Assembly: GCF_000686945.1 (NCBI RefSeq)
Contig: NZ_JMME01000008.1
Span: 62,001-126,000, forward strand
Direction: 5' to 3'
DNA from: Selenomonas sp. AE3005
Lineage (GTDB): Bacteria > Bacillota > Negativicutes > Selenomonadales > Selenomonadaceae
Length of the DNA stretch: 64,000 bases
Shown here: piece by piece, positions 9,465 through 18,086 of the stretch
Numbering within the stretch: position 1 is the first letter of the stretch
Layout: the number at the start of each line of letters is the position of its first letter
Program-made: the position numbers and the translations under genes
Notes under the pieces: generated by a model
Seen by the model: the letters and a program-made list of their open reading frames with translations, nothing else
The model's database searches: none
What the model was told of the DNA's origin: nothing

Positions 9465-11063
9465 ATGGATAGTAAAAAGATTTGTGTGATATTATTAAAA
9501 GATTATTTTGCTTACTATAAGGAACAAATTAGGTACTTAAAAGAACTAGCTGTTCCAACGGGATATATTGTTGACATAATGGTTGTTGATGCTGGAAAAA
9601 ATATTTTTTCGGCATACCAGCATGCAATGATAAAAAGCAATGCAAAGTATAAAATATACCTAAAAAAAAGAGCAGTTATTGTGAATAAATATTTTTTGTA
9701 CGACGTTTTAGGTGTTTTTAAAAAAAACATAGATATTGGATTGTTAGGGGTTAGAGGTACTACACAGTTATCTACAGATGCAATTATTGAAAATTCAACA
9801 AATTTATTTGGCAGGTTACTGTATAGTGATGGAGAAAAAGAAGAAGGAGATTTTCCGGAAAATGTAAAAGATGTGATGTTGGTGACTGATGATGTTATCG
9901 TAACGCAATATGATCTTTCTTGGAGGGAAGATATTTTTGAAGGCGAAGATTTTATCGGAGCATCACAAAGTTTGGAATTTAAAAAAAATAATTATAGGTG
10001 CGTAGTTCCAAAACAGAATGATTTTTGGGTGGTTACTAATAAATGTAATGAAATTGATGATAAGGAAAAAGAAACATTTTTGAATGAATATTCGGAGTTA
10101 ATATATCCTTTAGTAACAATTTTGATTCCTACATTTCAACGCCCTAAATTATTTGAAATAGCTCTAGAAAGTGTTTTGGCACAAGATTACAAGAATTTGG
10201 ATATATTTATCACGGATAATAGTAAAGATAATAGAACTGAGAAGGTGATGCAAAAATATTTGCGTGATAGTAGAATAAAATATGTTCATAATCCAAACCT
10301 GGATGAATTTGGTAATTGGGAGATGGCGATTAATTATAATAATCCCAAAGCTGAATATGTAAATTGGCTGATGGATGATGATAAATTTTTACCCAATAAA
10401 ATATCAACTATGATAGATTATTTCTTAGCAAATGATGATGTATCTTTAGTTACATCATATCGTAAATTGATTGATATTAACGGAAATGAGTTACCGGATG
10501 CAGATTTTTCTGAGCCTATAGCGGAATCAACAACTAAATTTTTAGGCGAAACAATAGGGAAAAATATTTTGTTAAAACAAAAAAATTTTATTGGTGAGCT
10601 TACAACAGCACTTATAAAAAAGGAGTTTTTAAATAATAATAAATTAGGTTGGACAGGACGTGAGGGACGTTATTTTATAGCTGATTTTTCCACGTGGCTA
10701 AAAATGATGACAGGAGGAAATTTAATATATATAAGAGAACCTTTGAGTTGCTTTAGAATACATAATAATCAAAGTCAATATTCACTTCATGTCAATTTAG
10801 TTGGGAGTATTTGTTGGGCGCTTGAAATACAAGAAGCAGCCAACAATAGGATCTTCCTAACCAATGATGAAGAATGTAGAAAAGCGATATTATTGTGGAT
10901 GCAAAAAACTAGCGGACTTTTGCACTATATGAGTCCGGAATTCATACAGGATGAAAAAAAAGATTATGAAAATCTGATAAAAATATATATACAAATGTCT
11001 AAATCGTTAAATAATAACTATTGCATAAAATTTGACTTGATAGATGGATTGATTGAGTGCTAA
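9465..11063 (+). CDS. bimodular glycosyltransferase (Glyco_tranf_2_5-like plus GT2)
   Basis: 532 aa. Residues ~1-205 resemble the 220-aa protein at 5036 (KYKIYLKKRAVI, VTQYDLSWREDIFEG, SLEFKKNNYRCVVPKQ) but the metal-binding acidic motif is replaced by lysines, so this half may be structural. Residues ~210-450 are a GT2 domain: VTILIPTFQRPKLFEIAL, ESVLAQDYKNLDIFITDNS, WLMDDDKFLPNKI as the DxD, and LSCFRIHNNQSQ near the end. The DNA is very AT-rich. It sits directly behind a remnant of another glycosyltransferase and before the acetyltransferase/aminotransferase block. Donor and acceptor are unknown. Confidence 0.8.
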   Translation: MDSKKICVILLKDYFAYYKEQIRYLKELAVPTGYIVDIMVVDAGKNIFSAYQHAMIKSNAKYKIYLKKRAVIVNKYFLYDVLGVFKKNIDIGLLGVRGTTQLSTDAIIENSTNLFGRLLYSDGEKEEGDFPENVKDVMLVTDDVIVTQYDLSWREDIFEGEDFIGASQSLEFKKNNYRCVVPKQNDFWVVTNKCNEIDDKEKETFLNEYSELIYPLVTILIPTFQRPKLFEIALESVLAQDYKNLDIFITDNSKDNRTEKVMQKYLRDSRIKYVHNPNLDEFGNWEMAINYNNPKAEYVNWLMDDDKFLPNKISTMIDYFLANDDVSLVTSYRKLIDINGNELPDADFSEPIAESTTKFLGETIGKNILLKQKNFIGELTTALIKKEFLNNNKLGWTGREGRYFIADFSTWLKMMTGGNLIYIREPLSCFRIHNNQSQYSLHVNLVGSICWALEIQEAANNRIFLTNDEECRKAILLWMQKTSGLLHYMSPEFIQDEKKDYENLIKIYIQMSKSLNNNYCIKFDLIDGLIEC

Positions 11064-11137
11064 AATTATGATAAAAATACTGCATGGTATCTTAATGATA
11101 GCTTCTAGATGCAGTTGATGTGAATGGAGGAGAGGTT

Positions 11138-11653
11138 ATGAAGATATATTTACGACCAATAAAGATAGAGGATGGTCCACTTATAGTTAGATGGAGAAAT
11201 ACACCATCTGTTGCGGCGCATTGCTTAAATAAAAATAGAATAACTTTACAATCTAATGAGGAGTTTTTTCATGCTAATGTCGAGACAGGATATTATAAGC
11301 AATACATTGTTGAACGAATAGAAGAAGAATTTGGTGTTTGCACATATCCGATAGCAACGGTTTATTTGAAGGATATTGATTATAATAACAAAAGATGTGA
11401 ATTGTGTATTTTTACCAGTGATGATCAAGAATGGAATACAGAAAGTCAGACTATCGCTATAAAAATGCTTTTAGAAAAAGCATTTAGTAAACTTGGTATG
11501 CATAAAATATATACTTATGTTATATATGAGTTTATTGATGAAGCAGCATTGTTAAAAAATGTTGGATTTAAAGCTGAAGCAATATTAAAAGATGAAATTT
11601 GTGATTTATGTGGGAAATACCAAGATATAATAAGATTTGCTATATTTAAGTAA
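11138..11653 (+). CDS. GNAT N-acetyltransferase (RimJ/RimL or sugar-modification type)
   Basis: 171 aa. Begins with the GNAT-typical IYLRPIKIEDGPLIVRWRN; the C-terminal half has KMLLEKAFSKLGMHKIYTYV and LKNVGFKAEAILKDE, which match the acetyl-CoA binding and final strand of the RimJ/RimL-like branch. In flagellar loci such enzymes N-acetylate amino sugars (PseH-type role), and the next gene is the aminotransferase that could supply that amine. GGAGGAGA at 11124-11131 fixes the ATG at 11138; an upstream GTG at 11120 overlaps the ribosome site. Confidence 0.75.
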   Translation: MKIYLRPIKIEDGPLIVRWRNTPSVAAHCLNKNRITLQSNEEFFHANVETGYYKQYIVERIEEEFGVCTYPIATVYLKDIDYNNKRCELCIFTSDDQEWNTESQTIAIKMLLEKAFSKLGMHKIYTYVIYEFIDEAALLKNVGFKAEAILKDEICDLCGKYQDIIRFAIFK

Positions 11654-11737
11654 TTAAAATTGATTTATGTTATTATAAATTAATGGCGGTTTTAGCATTG
11701 ATGAAATACAGTATCTTAAAATGTTATATCTAAACAA

Positions 11738-11745
11738 GGGGGGGG
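11738..11745 (+). promoter_or_regulatory. G8 run that forms the ribosome binding site of the aminotransferase gene
   Basis: AAGGGGGGGG lies 4 bp before the GTG start at 11750, in the 96-bp gap after the GNAT gene. There is no other purine-rich Shine-Dalgarno candidate, so the run itself must serve. Slippage here would not shift the frame but would change strength and spacing of the ribosome site, giving graded rather than on/off variation. Confidence 0.55.
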
Positions 11746-11749
11746 CATT

Positions 11750-12919
11750 GTGGGAATACAACTATTTAAAGCAAACTTTGCAGTGGAGGCGTGTTTGAAA
11801 CAAGTAAGAGAATGCCTTGAAAAAGGTTGGACAGGAATGGGGTTTAAGACTGTTGAATTAGAAGAGGCATGGAAAGAGTATACTGGGCATAAATATGCAT
11901 ATTATTTAAATTCAAATACAGCAGGACTTTATATGGCAGTTGACACGCTTAAAGAGGTATGCGGCTGGGATAATGGGGATGAAATAATTTCCACACCACT
12001 TACATTTATTTCAACCAATCATGCAATTGCGAAAAATAATATGAATGCTGTTTTTGCAGATGTGGATGATACTTTGTGTTTGGATCCACAGTCAGTAGAA
12101 GAACATATAACCGATAAAACACGAGCAGTTATTTTTGTGGGGTTGGGGGGGAATACAGGCAGATTAGGCGAAGTGAAAAAAATTTGTAAAAATTATGGAC
12201 TAAAATTGATTATAGATGCAGCACATATGGCCGGTACAAGATATAGGGATGGAAGTATTCCTGGTGCAAATGGAGAAGCTGATATTACTGTATATTCATT
12301 TCAAGCTGTAAAAAACTTACCTACTGGTGATAGCGGAATGATTTGCACTGATGATGCCGAACTTGATGAAATATTCCGCAAAAAAGCGTGGCTGGGAATC
12401 AATAAGGATACCTATACCCGTGCGATGAATAAAGAAGGTACATATAAATGGAAGTATAATGTTGAGTATGTGGGTGATAAATATAATGGTAATTCAATAA
12501 TGGCGGGAATAGCATTGGCACAGTTACCATTTCTTGATCGTGATAATGCCTATCGTAGAACATTAGCTCAGTGGTATACGGATGAATTCGCTCAATATCC
12601 AAATCAAATAGGATTAGTAACAGTACTTGACGATTGTATATCATCCCGTCATTTGTATCAGATTTTTGTGAACGATAGAGACGGACTTATGATGTATTTG
12701 AATGCTAATGATGTTTATCCAGGAGTACATTATATGTCTAATACTGAATATAGTATGTATTCCTATGCAAAAGGGTCTTGCGTAAATGCTGATTTTGCAA
12801 GTAATCATATTATTTCTTTACCCATGCATATGGAAATATCACATAAGGATGTGAAATACATTGCAAAACTGGTTGTGAAGTATTTAATGGATATTAGAGG
12901 TGGTGAAAGATTGAAGTGA
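11750..12919 (+). CDS. DegT/DnrJ/EryC1/StrS-family PLP aminotransferase
   Basis: 389 aa, the normal length for sugar aminotransferases. Visible motifs: YYLNSNTAGLYMAVDTL (substrate pocket), DEIISTPLTFISTNHAI, the PLP-contacting LIIDAAHMAGT, and SFQAVKNLPTGDSG with the Schiff-base lysine. The family transaminates keto-sugar nucleotides, for instance on the way to pseudaminic or legionaminic acid or 4-amino-4,6-dideoxy sugars; the exact sugar cannot be read here because the dehydratase partners are not in the window. It contains a G7 run (12145-12151) in VGLGGN, in frame, and starts at GTG behind a G8 ribosome site. Two GNAT genes flank it. Confidence 0.85.
   Translation: MGIQLFKANFAVEACLKQVRECLEKGWTGMGFKTVELEEAWKEYTGHKYAYYLNSNTAGLYMAVDTLKEVCGWDNGDEIISTPLTFISTNHAIAKNNMNAVFADVDDTLCLDPQSVEEHITDKTRAVIFVGLGGNTGRLGEVKKICKNYGLKLIIDAAHMAGTRYRDGSIPGANGEADITVYSFQAVKNLPTGDSGMICTDDAELDEIFRKKAWLGINKDTYTRAMNKEGTYKWKYNVEYVGDKYNGNSIMAGIALAQLPFLDRDNAYRRTLAQWYTDEFAQYPNQIGLVTVLDDCISSRHLYQIFVNDRDGLMMYLNANDVYPGVHYMSNTEYSMYSYAKGSCVNADFASNHIISLPMHMEISHKDVKYIAKLVVKYLMDIRGGERLK
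12145..12151 (+). repeat. G7 homopolymer inside the aminotransferase gene
   Basis: Seven G within VGLGGN codons, about one third into the gene. The gene is in frame at this length. Loss or gain of one G would destroy the PLP-binding part. Confidence 0.6.
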
Positions 12920-12947
12920 ATATTTATGAAAGAGGAGAAAATATTAA

Positions 12948-13529
12948 ATGATAATTGATGGGAAAATTAAGGGGAAATATGTATATTTAAGATCAGTTAT
13001 GACTGATGATGCAATGTTTACATTATCCTTGCGTCAAGACCATAAATTGACTAAGTATTTACCTAAATTAAATATATCCTTGGAGCAACAAAAACTATGG
13101 ATTGTATCACAACAAGAAAAAAGTGATGATTACTTTTTTTTGGTAAATACTATTGACAATAAGCCGATAGGAACTGTGAGTATATATAATATCAGTGGAG
13201 ATACATCAGAGGCGGGACGGTTGGTTTTACTAGGAGATCCTTTTCAGAATACAGAAGCAGTATTGCTACTGTTTATATTTGCTTTTGATGTTCTTGGCTT
13301 GAAAATGATAACAGGTTATACAAATGATGAGAATAAAAGAGCTGAAAGATTCAATAGTCAGTTTGGATTTGTAGCAAGTAAGATGAAAAATGCGGACAAC
13401 GAAGAATTGAAGAAATGGGTATTACTTACACAAGAATCTTTTCATAAAGCTAGTATACGTTTGCAAAAATTGCTTTATGGTAATATTGTTACTATACATA
13501 AAGATGGTGCTGATGTAAAAGTAATATGA
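12948..13529 (+). CDS. GNAT N-acetyltransferase
   Basis: 193 aa. GKYVYLRSVMTDDAMFTL is the usual GNAT opening, followed by FFLVNTIDNKPIGTVSIYNI (central strands) and LGLKMITGYTNDENKRAERF with FNSQFGFV (acetyl-CoA pyrophosphate loop region and last strand). A C-terminal extension of ~50 residues is not recognised. It lies 28 bp behind the aminotransferase with its own GAGGAG site. The likely role is acylation of an amino sugar or small amine made by the neighbouring enzymes (inference). It is not closely similar to the GNAT gene at 11138, so two different acylations are possible. Confidence 0.7.
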   Translation: MIIDGKIKGKYVYLRSVMTDDAMFTLSLRQDHKLTKYLPKLNISLEQQKLWIVSQQEKSDDYFFLVNTIDNKPIGTVSIYNISGDTSEAGRLVLLGDPFQNTEAVLLLFIFAFDVLGLKMITGYTNDENKRAERFNSQFGFVASKMKNADNEELKKWVLLTQESFHKASIRLQKLLYGNIVTIHKDGADVKVI

Positions 13530-13587
13530 ATATTAATGCACTAAAAAATATTTTGGATATTAAAAACGATAGGTAGGAGGTATAGTT

Positions 13588-13806
13588 ATGACAAAAGTAG
13601 AAAGGTTAAATATTCTAGCTGAGGCAATGGATGTTGGGATAGATGTTTTGCTAGATGATACAGTTTTATCATCTTTAGATGAGTGGGATTCTTTAGCTGC
13701 ACTATCATTAATGGCTGTACTAAATGGCAAGATGAATAAGAAAATTACTCCCCTGGAGATAAAGGAGCTTAATACTGTTGCAGATGCACTGAAACTTATG
13801 GAGTAA
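13588..13806 (+). CDS. acyl carrier protein
   Basis: 72 aa, acidic. The sequence EWDSLAALSLM carries the serine of a DSL motif that receives the 4'-phosphopantetheine arm; the helical layout and length are those of a stand-alone carrier protein. It carries acyl or aminoacyl groups for the neighbouring ligases, SDR and KAS III. A strong ribosome site (TAGGAGG) precedes the ATG, and the SDR gene starts 6 bp after the stop. It is not the housekeeping AcpP, whose usual fabD/fabG/fabF neighbours are absent. A second carrier is at 20729. Confidence 0.85.
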   Translation: MTKVERLNILAEAMDVGIDVLLDDTVLSSLDEWDSLAALSLMAVLNGKMNKKITPLEIKELNTVADALKLME

Positions 13807-13812
13807 ATTGAA

Positions 13813-14547
13813 ATGGTTGATCTTCAAAGAAAAAAAATTTTAGTGACTGGAGCGTCATCGGGAATTGGTCGTGCTGTAGCACTACAGATATCTAAAATGG
13901 GGGCATCTGTAGTAGCTTGTGGGAGAGATTATGATAGATTGATGGAAACAAACAGAGCAATGGCTGGAACAGCACACAAAATTATTTCATTTGATGTTAA
14001 AGATTTTTCCAAGTACGATTTAGTATTTAATGATGCCGTTGCGGATGGGAGGAAACTTGATGGATTAGTTCATTGCGCGGGGGTGGCTATCCCTACTCCG
14101 TTACGTATTATGAGTGAAGATGTTGTACATAATATATTGGATGTCAATTATGTTTCTTTTATGATGCTTGTTCAACGGTATATAAAAAGAAAGTATAGTA
14201 ACGGTGGGAGTATTGTAGCAATTTCTTCTATCAATTCTCATTATCCGCAGAAATGTATGAGTGTGTATGCGGCTTCTAAGTTTGCTATTGAAGCATCTGT
14301 TAAAACAATGTCTTTAGAAATGGCTGAAAAGGGGATTCGCATAAATTGTGTTGTACCAGGAGCTGTTAATACTCCTATGACACAATGCTGTTTTGAAAAA
14401 ACACAGCAATATCTTGAAAAAAAATCTTTGTTGGGCATGAGTGAACCTGAGGATGTGGCAAATATGATAGTTTTTCTTTTGAGTACTGCTTCAAGAAAAA
14501 TAACGGGACGTGCCATGTTTATAGATAGTGGTTGGTTGGGGCAGTAG
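13813..14547 (+). CDS. short-chain dehydrogenase/reductase (FabG-like)
   Basis: 244 aa classical SDR. The NAD(P) loop is VTGASSGIGRAVAL, the second site LDGLVHCAGVA, the catalytic serine lies in IVAISSINSH, and the Tyr/Lys pair in VYAASKFAIEAS; MFIDSGWLGQ is the usual end. FabG relatives reduce 3-ketoacyl-ACP. Its position 6 bp behind an acyl carrier gene and in a block with a KAS III suggests it reduces a carrier-bound keto group, though sugar-nucleotide reduction cannot be excluded. Confidence 0.85.
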   Translation: MVDLQRKKILVTGASSGIGRAVALQISKMGASVVACGRDYDRLMETNRAMAGTAHKIISFDVKDFSKYDLVFNDAVADGRKLDGLVHCAGVAIPTPLRIMSEDVVHNILDVNYVSFMMLVQRYIKRKYSNGGSIVAISSINSHYPQKCMSVYAASKFAIEASVKTMSLEMAEKGIRINCVVPGAVNTPMTQCCFEKTQQYLEKKSLLGMSEPEDVANMIVFLLSTASRKITGRAMFIDSGWLGQ

Positions 14548-14556
14548 GTGATGATT

Positions 14557-15669
14557 ATGTCAGAAATAAGCATTTGGGATAAAGGAATTTATGGTATGAT
14601 TTTCGATGGAAATGAGGTGGACTTGCAGGCACCAGTCAGCCCATGTTCCCCTAATACTAAATTCGTAATATTCAGAGTTCCGGGGGGGAGAAATTTCGGA
14701 ACAAATGCTCTTATCTAATGGATTAACTCGTTTGGAAGTATGTATTGTAGATGACAGTAGTGAGTCAGTAGATGTCAATGCTGCGAGATATGAGGGAGCG
14801 GAAAATACAGTTCTTGTTATTGAACGTGCCAAATTTTGGCGAAAATATAAAGACATTTTCAGGAAATATAATCTTAGATGTCAAATCACTTCTATAATGC
14901 GTTCGTTTTTTGATGTTATGAAACTAGGTCTTTGGGAAACACATGAAATTCTGGAGGATGACGGTTCAAGGGAGATTTTTACCGAGTCATTAAATGTCAG
15001 ATATAAGATAAAACTCGCTGAAGTATTGTATGATTTCTTTGATTCGAACCAGTATTTTGCTATACCGGAAATGAATATAATAGATCTTGATGGAGTATTT
15101 ATAGATTGCGGTGCTTTTGTGGGAGATACAGTAGAACTTTTTATTCAGCGGGGTCAAGGTGTCTTAAAAAAATATACGCATTCGAGCCACTACCCAGACA
15201 GTTTTACTCGTTGCGAAGACGAAAGAGACGGTTGGTGGATGAATGGGCTCTGGATGAGAATCAGATCATTTGCTACCGTTCGGGCGTTGGGAGTCATACA
15301 ATGAAGGCTGTGGCTAAGTTCGGTGAGTTGAACCAGCATATAATAAGCACAAGATTGGTGGAAGCGAATGAAACTTCTGTTGAGAATGGTGAAGAAGTAA
15401 TAGATATATATGCTTTGGATGAAGTTTGTAAAGGCGAGAATATCCGGTTTATAAAGGCAGATGTGGAAGGCTATGAAATGGACATGTTAAGAGGGGCAGA
15501 AAGAATAATCAAGGAGTACAAGCCCTGCTTGGCAATATCTCTTTATCATAAATTGACCGGTTACTATGAGATTCCACTATACATAAAAAGCTTGGTGCCT
15601 GAGTATAAAATGAAAGTTCGCCATCATTCTACGGACTTTACAGAGACTGTACTTTATTGCTATTGTTGA
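14557..15669 (+). pseudogene. FkbM-family methyltransferase with two homopolymer frameshifts
   Basis: AGGTGA precedes the ATG at 14557. The first frame runs to a stop just after a G7 run (14682-14688). With G6 it would continue into the main body (QMLLSNGLTRLEVCIVDD). The main body reads to an A7 run (15166-15172), where A8 would be needed to continue GQGVLKK into IYAFEPLPRQF. The two joined parts give an FkbM enzyme of ~370 aa: the SAM site IDCGAFVGDTVELF, IYAFEPLP, and IRFIKADVEGYEMDMLRGA. FkbM enzymes O-methylate sugars and polyketide hydroxyls. As written the gene is off. Whether this is phase variation, true decay or read error cannot be decided from one sequence. Confidence 0.75.
14682..14688 (+). 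repeat. G7 run at the first frameshift of the FkbM gene
   Basis: Frame is lost here; six (or nine) G would keep the upstream and downstream frames together, apart from the separate A7 problem at 15166-15172. Confidence 0.65.
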
Positions 15670-15685
15670 TGGAGTTGTATTAATT

Positions 15686-16540
15686 ATGGATGTTTTGTTT
15701 TGGGATGATAAAGAAAATGCATACACGGAGGACAGCGTTTATCAAGCTTTGATAGATGTGGGAGCAGGGGATTGTGAAATTTTGTTCCTGCATTCTGATA
15801 TAATGCTTGGGCGGGTATCTGAGCAGTTTAGGAGGAAAGAGTATTTAGCGGCTTTGTCTCGTGCTATACAACGTTTAAGTGTGCATTATCTGATTGTCCC
15901 TACTTTTACTTATAGCTTTTGTAATAACGAAGAATATGATGTGCAGAAAAGTAGGACATCTATGGGAGCCTTGAATGAATTTCTGCGCAAGGAAGAAGGA
16001 CGCTATCGCACAGAAGACCCGCTGCTTTCTTTGTCTGTACCTGATGATATAAAAACAAAGTTTTTCAATCCAAGTGAGCATTCACTAGGTATTGGCAGTA
16101 GCCTGGATGCCTTGCATCACATGAAGGAGGTAAAGTTCCTCTTCCTGGGGGCAAGACTTCATGACTGCTTCACTTATCTGCATTATGTGGAGAAGATATT
16201 GGATGTTCCTTACCGTTATGACCAGCCCTTTACGGGGACGGTCATAGATGAAAATGGCAATACTACTGAGCGGACTCAGTATATCCACACCGCCTGCAAA
16301 GGTGTGAAGCTTAGGGAAGATACACGATTCGAGGACTACCTGACAGAACATGGTTTTTTGAAAAAAGTGCCTTTGGGCAATTCCTTTGTCAGTTGCATAA
16401 GTGAAGAGGATGCCTATCGAGAAATAGTCAGGGCTATAGAAAATGACCCAACGTATTTCCTTGCGGAGCCTTATCGCAAGGAAGATTTGAAGCATGAATA
16501 TACCTATGATGCATCCGCGGGGAGGATTACGCATTGCTAG
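15686..16540 (+). CDS. AAC(3)-like N-acyltransferase
   Basis: 284 aa, the family's normal length. The AAC(3) features are FLHSDIMLGRVSE near the start, LIVPTFTYSFCNNEEYDV, the SRTSMGALNEFLRKEEG region and EDPLLSLSV, followed by FLFLGARLHDCFTYLHYVE. The family acylates amino groups with acetyl-CoA or other acyl thioesters; outside antibiotic resistance, members occur in surface-sugar and natural-product loci. Here it most likely acylates an amine made by the island. From about this gene to 21.9 kb the DNA is noticeably GC-richer than the flanking AT-rich genes. It ends 17 bp before the ligase start. Confidence 0.75.
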   Translation: MDVLFWDDKENAYTEDSVYQALIDVGAGDCEILFLHSDIMLGRVSEQFRRKEYLAALSRAIQRLSVHYLIVPTFTYSFCNNEEYDVQKSRTSMGALNEFLRKEEGRYRTEDPLLSLSVPDDIKTKFFNPSEHSLGIGSSLDALHHMKEVKFLFLGARLHDCFTYLHYVEKILDVPYRYDQPFTGTVIDENGNTTERTQYIHTACKGVKLREDTRFEDYLTEHGFLKKVPLGNSFVSCISEEDAYREIVRAIENDPTYFLAEPYRKEDLKHEYTYDASAGRITHC

Positions 16541-16557
16541 AAGGAGAGGTGAAGCTG

Positions 16558-18073
16558 ATGCCCAGGATTATTACAGACTATCTTGACACAACCGCAGAAA
16601 GATTCCCTGACAAAACTGCCATAGTTGACGGGGAGAAAATGCTCACCTTTGTCCAGCTGCGTGATAGTGTTCGTCGGGTAGCTTCAGAACTTGCTGGCTT
16701 GGGAATCTTCCATCAGCCTGTGGCTGTGTATCTGGAGCAAAGTGCTGAGTCAGTTGTTTCCTTTTTGGGAGCTGCTTATTCCGGGAATTTTTACACAGTG
16801 CTGGACAGCAAAATGCCGACCGAGAGATTGCGAAAGATTGTTGAGGTGCTGGAGCCGGCAGTTATTTTGACTGATGAGAAGCACTTTGCTGATGCACAAA
16901 TATTCGCGGGGGGGGGGACGAGAAATACTCCTCCTCTCAAACCTTTTGCAAGCTGATGCCAATGAGGGCAAGTTAGCGGAAGTAGCTGGCAGAATCAGTG
17001 CGATGGATGTGCTGTATGTGCTCTTTACCTCCGGCTCTACGGGTATTCCCAAGGGAGTCACCATTGGACAACGGTCAGTCATGGATTATACGGAGTGGGT
17101 GACTGAGACTTTTCGAGTAGATGAGCATGATGTCATAGGGAATCAGGCTCCCTTTTACTTCGATAATTCCGTGTTGGACATCTATCAGATGGTGTGCACA
17201 GGTGCGACATTGCACATCATTCCTCGGAAGTTGTTTGCTTTTCCTTTGCGATTGCTTGAATATGTGCGGGATCATGGCATCAACATGGTATTTTGGGTGC
17301 CTTCGGTACTTTGCACCATTGCTAATTTTGAGGTGCTGGAGGCCTGCGATGTTTCCTGTCTGAGGAAGGTGCTATTTGCCGGTGAAGTCATGCAAAATAA
17401 ACAGCTGAATGTTTGGCGCAAGGCTTTGCCGGAGGCACTTTTTGCCAATCTCTATGGTCCTACGGAGATTACCGTGGATTGCACCTACTATATGGTGGAT
17501 AGGGAGTTTGCAGATTCTGAGCCGTTGCCCATCGGCGTTTCTTGTCGGAATTCTACGGTGCTGGTGCTGGATGAAAATGACAGACTGGTGACGGGACAGG
17601 AGCAGGGGGAGCTTTGCGTCAGGGGTACATCCCTTGCGTATGGCTATTACAACAACCCAGGGAAGACAGCCGAGGCCTTTGTGCAAAATCCCTTAAATCC
17701 TGATTATCCTGAAATCATCTACCGCACAGGCGACCTGGTTCACTACAATGAGTGGGGAGAGCTCATGTATGACGGCAGGAAGGATTTCCAGGTGAAGCAT
17801 ATGGGCCACCGCATTGAGCTGGGGGAGATTGAGACGGCAGCCTCGTCCCTTGATGGGATTGATAGTTGCTGTTGTCTCTTTGATGGCACAAAGGACAGGT
17901 TGATTCTTTGCTATACGGGAGATTTTGAGGAAAAGGAACTGAGGAAAAGCCTCCTTGACCTCCTGCCTGATTATATGGCGCCAAGGCTCTGCCATCAGCT
18001 GGGCAGCATGCCGCTGAATCAAAATGGAAAAATTGACCGGGTGAAGCTGAAAGCGATGTTTTGCCCGGCTTAA
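16558..18073 (+). pseudogene. AMP-dependent (adenylate-forming) ligase, out of frame at a G10 run: candidate phase-off gene
   Basis: AAGGAGAGG precedes ATG 16558. The first 117 codons are the start of an ANL-family adenylation protein (ITDYLDTTAERFPDKTAIVDG, GAAYSGNFYTVLD). At G10 (16908-16917) the frame slips and stops at 16956. The remainder continues in the +1 frame to 18073 with the ATP-binding FTSGSTGIPKGVTIG, NLYGPTEITVDCTY, IYRTGDLVHYNE and NQNGKIDRVKLK, whose lysine is catalytic. Nine G would restore a single protein of ~505 aa. It resembles amino-acid/D-alanine-type activating enzymes and is a paralogue of the next gene. Expected role: activate an acid and load a carrier protein. Confidence 0.85.
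16908..16917 (+). repeat. G10 contingency tract in the first ligase gene
   Basis: Ten consecutive G, the longest G run in the window. The gene is open with 9 (or 12) G and closed with 10 or 11. It lies about one quarter into the gene, before all catalytic motifs, so the present length should give a 132-residue non-functional fragment. Confidence 0.75.
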
Positions 18074-18086
18074 CGGGGGCGTTGCT

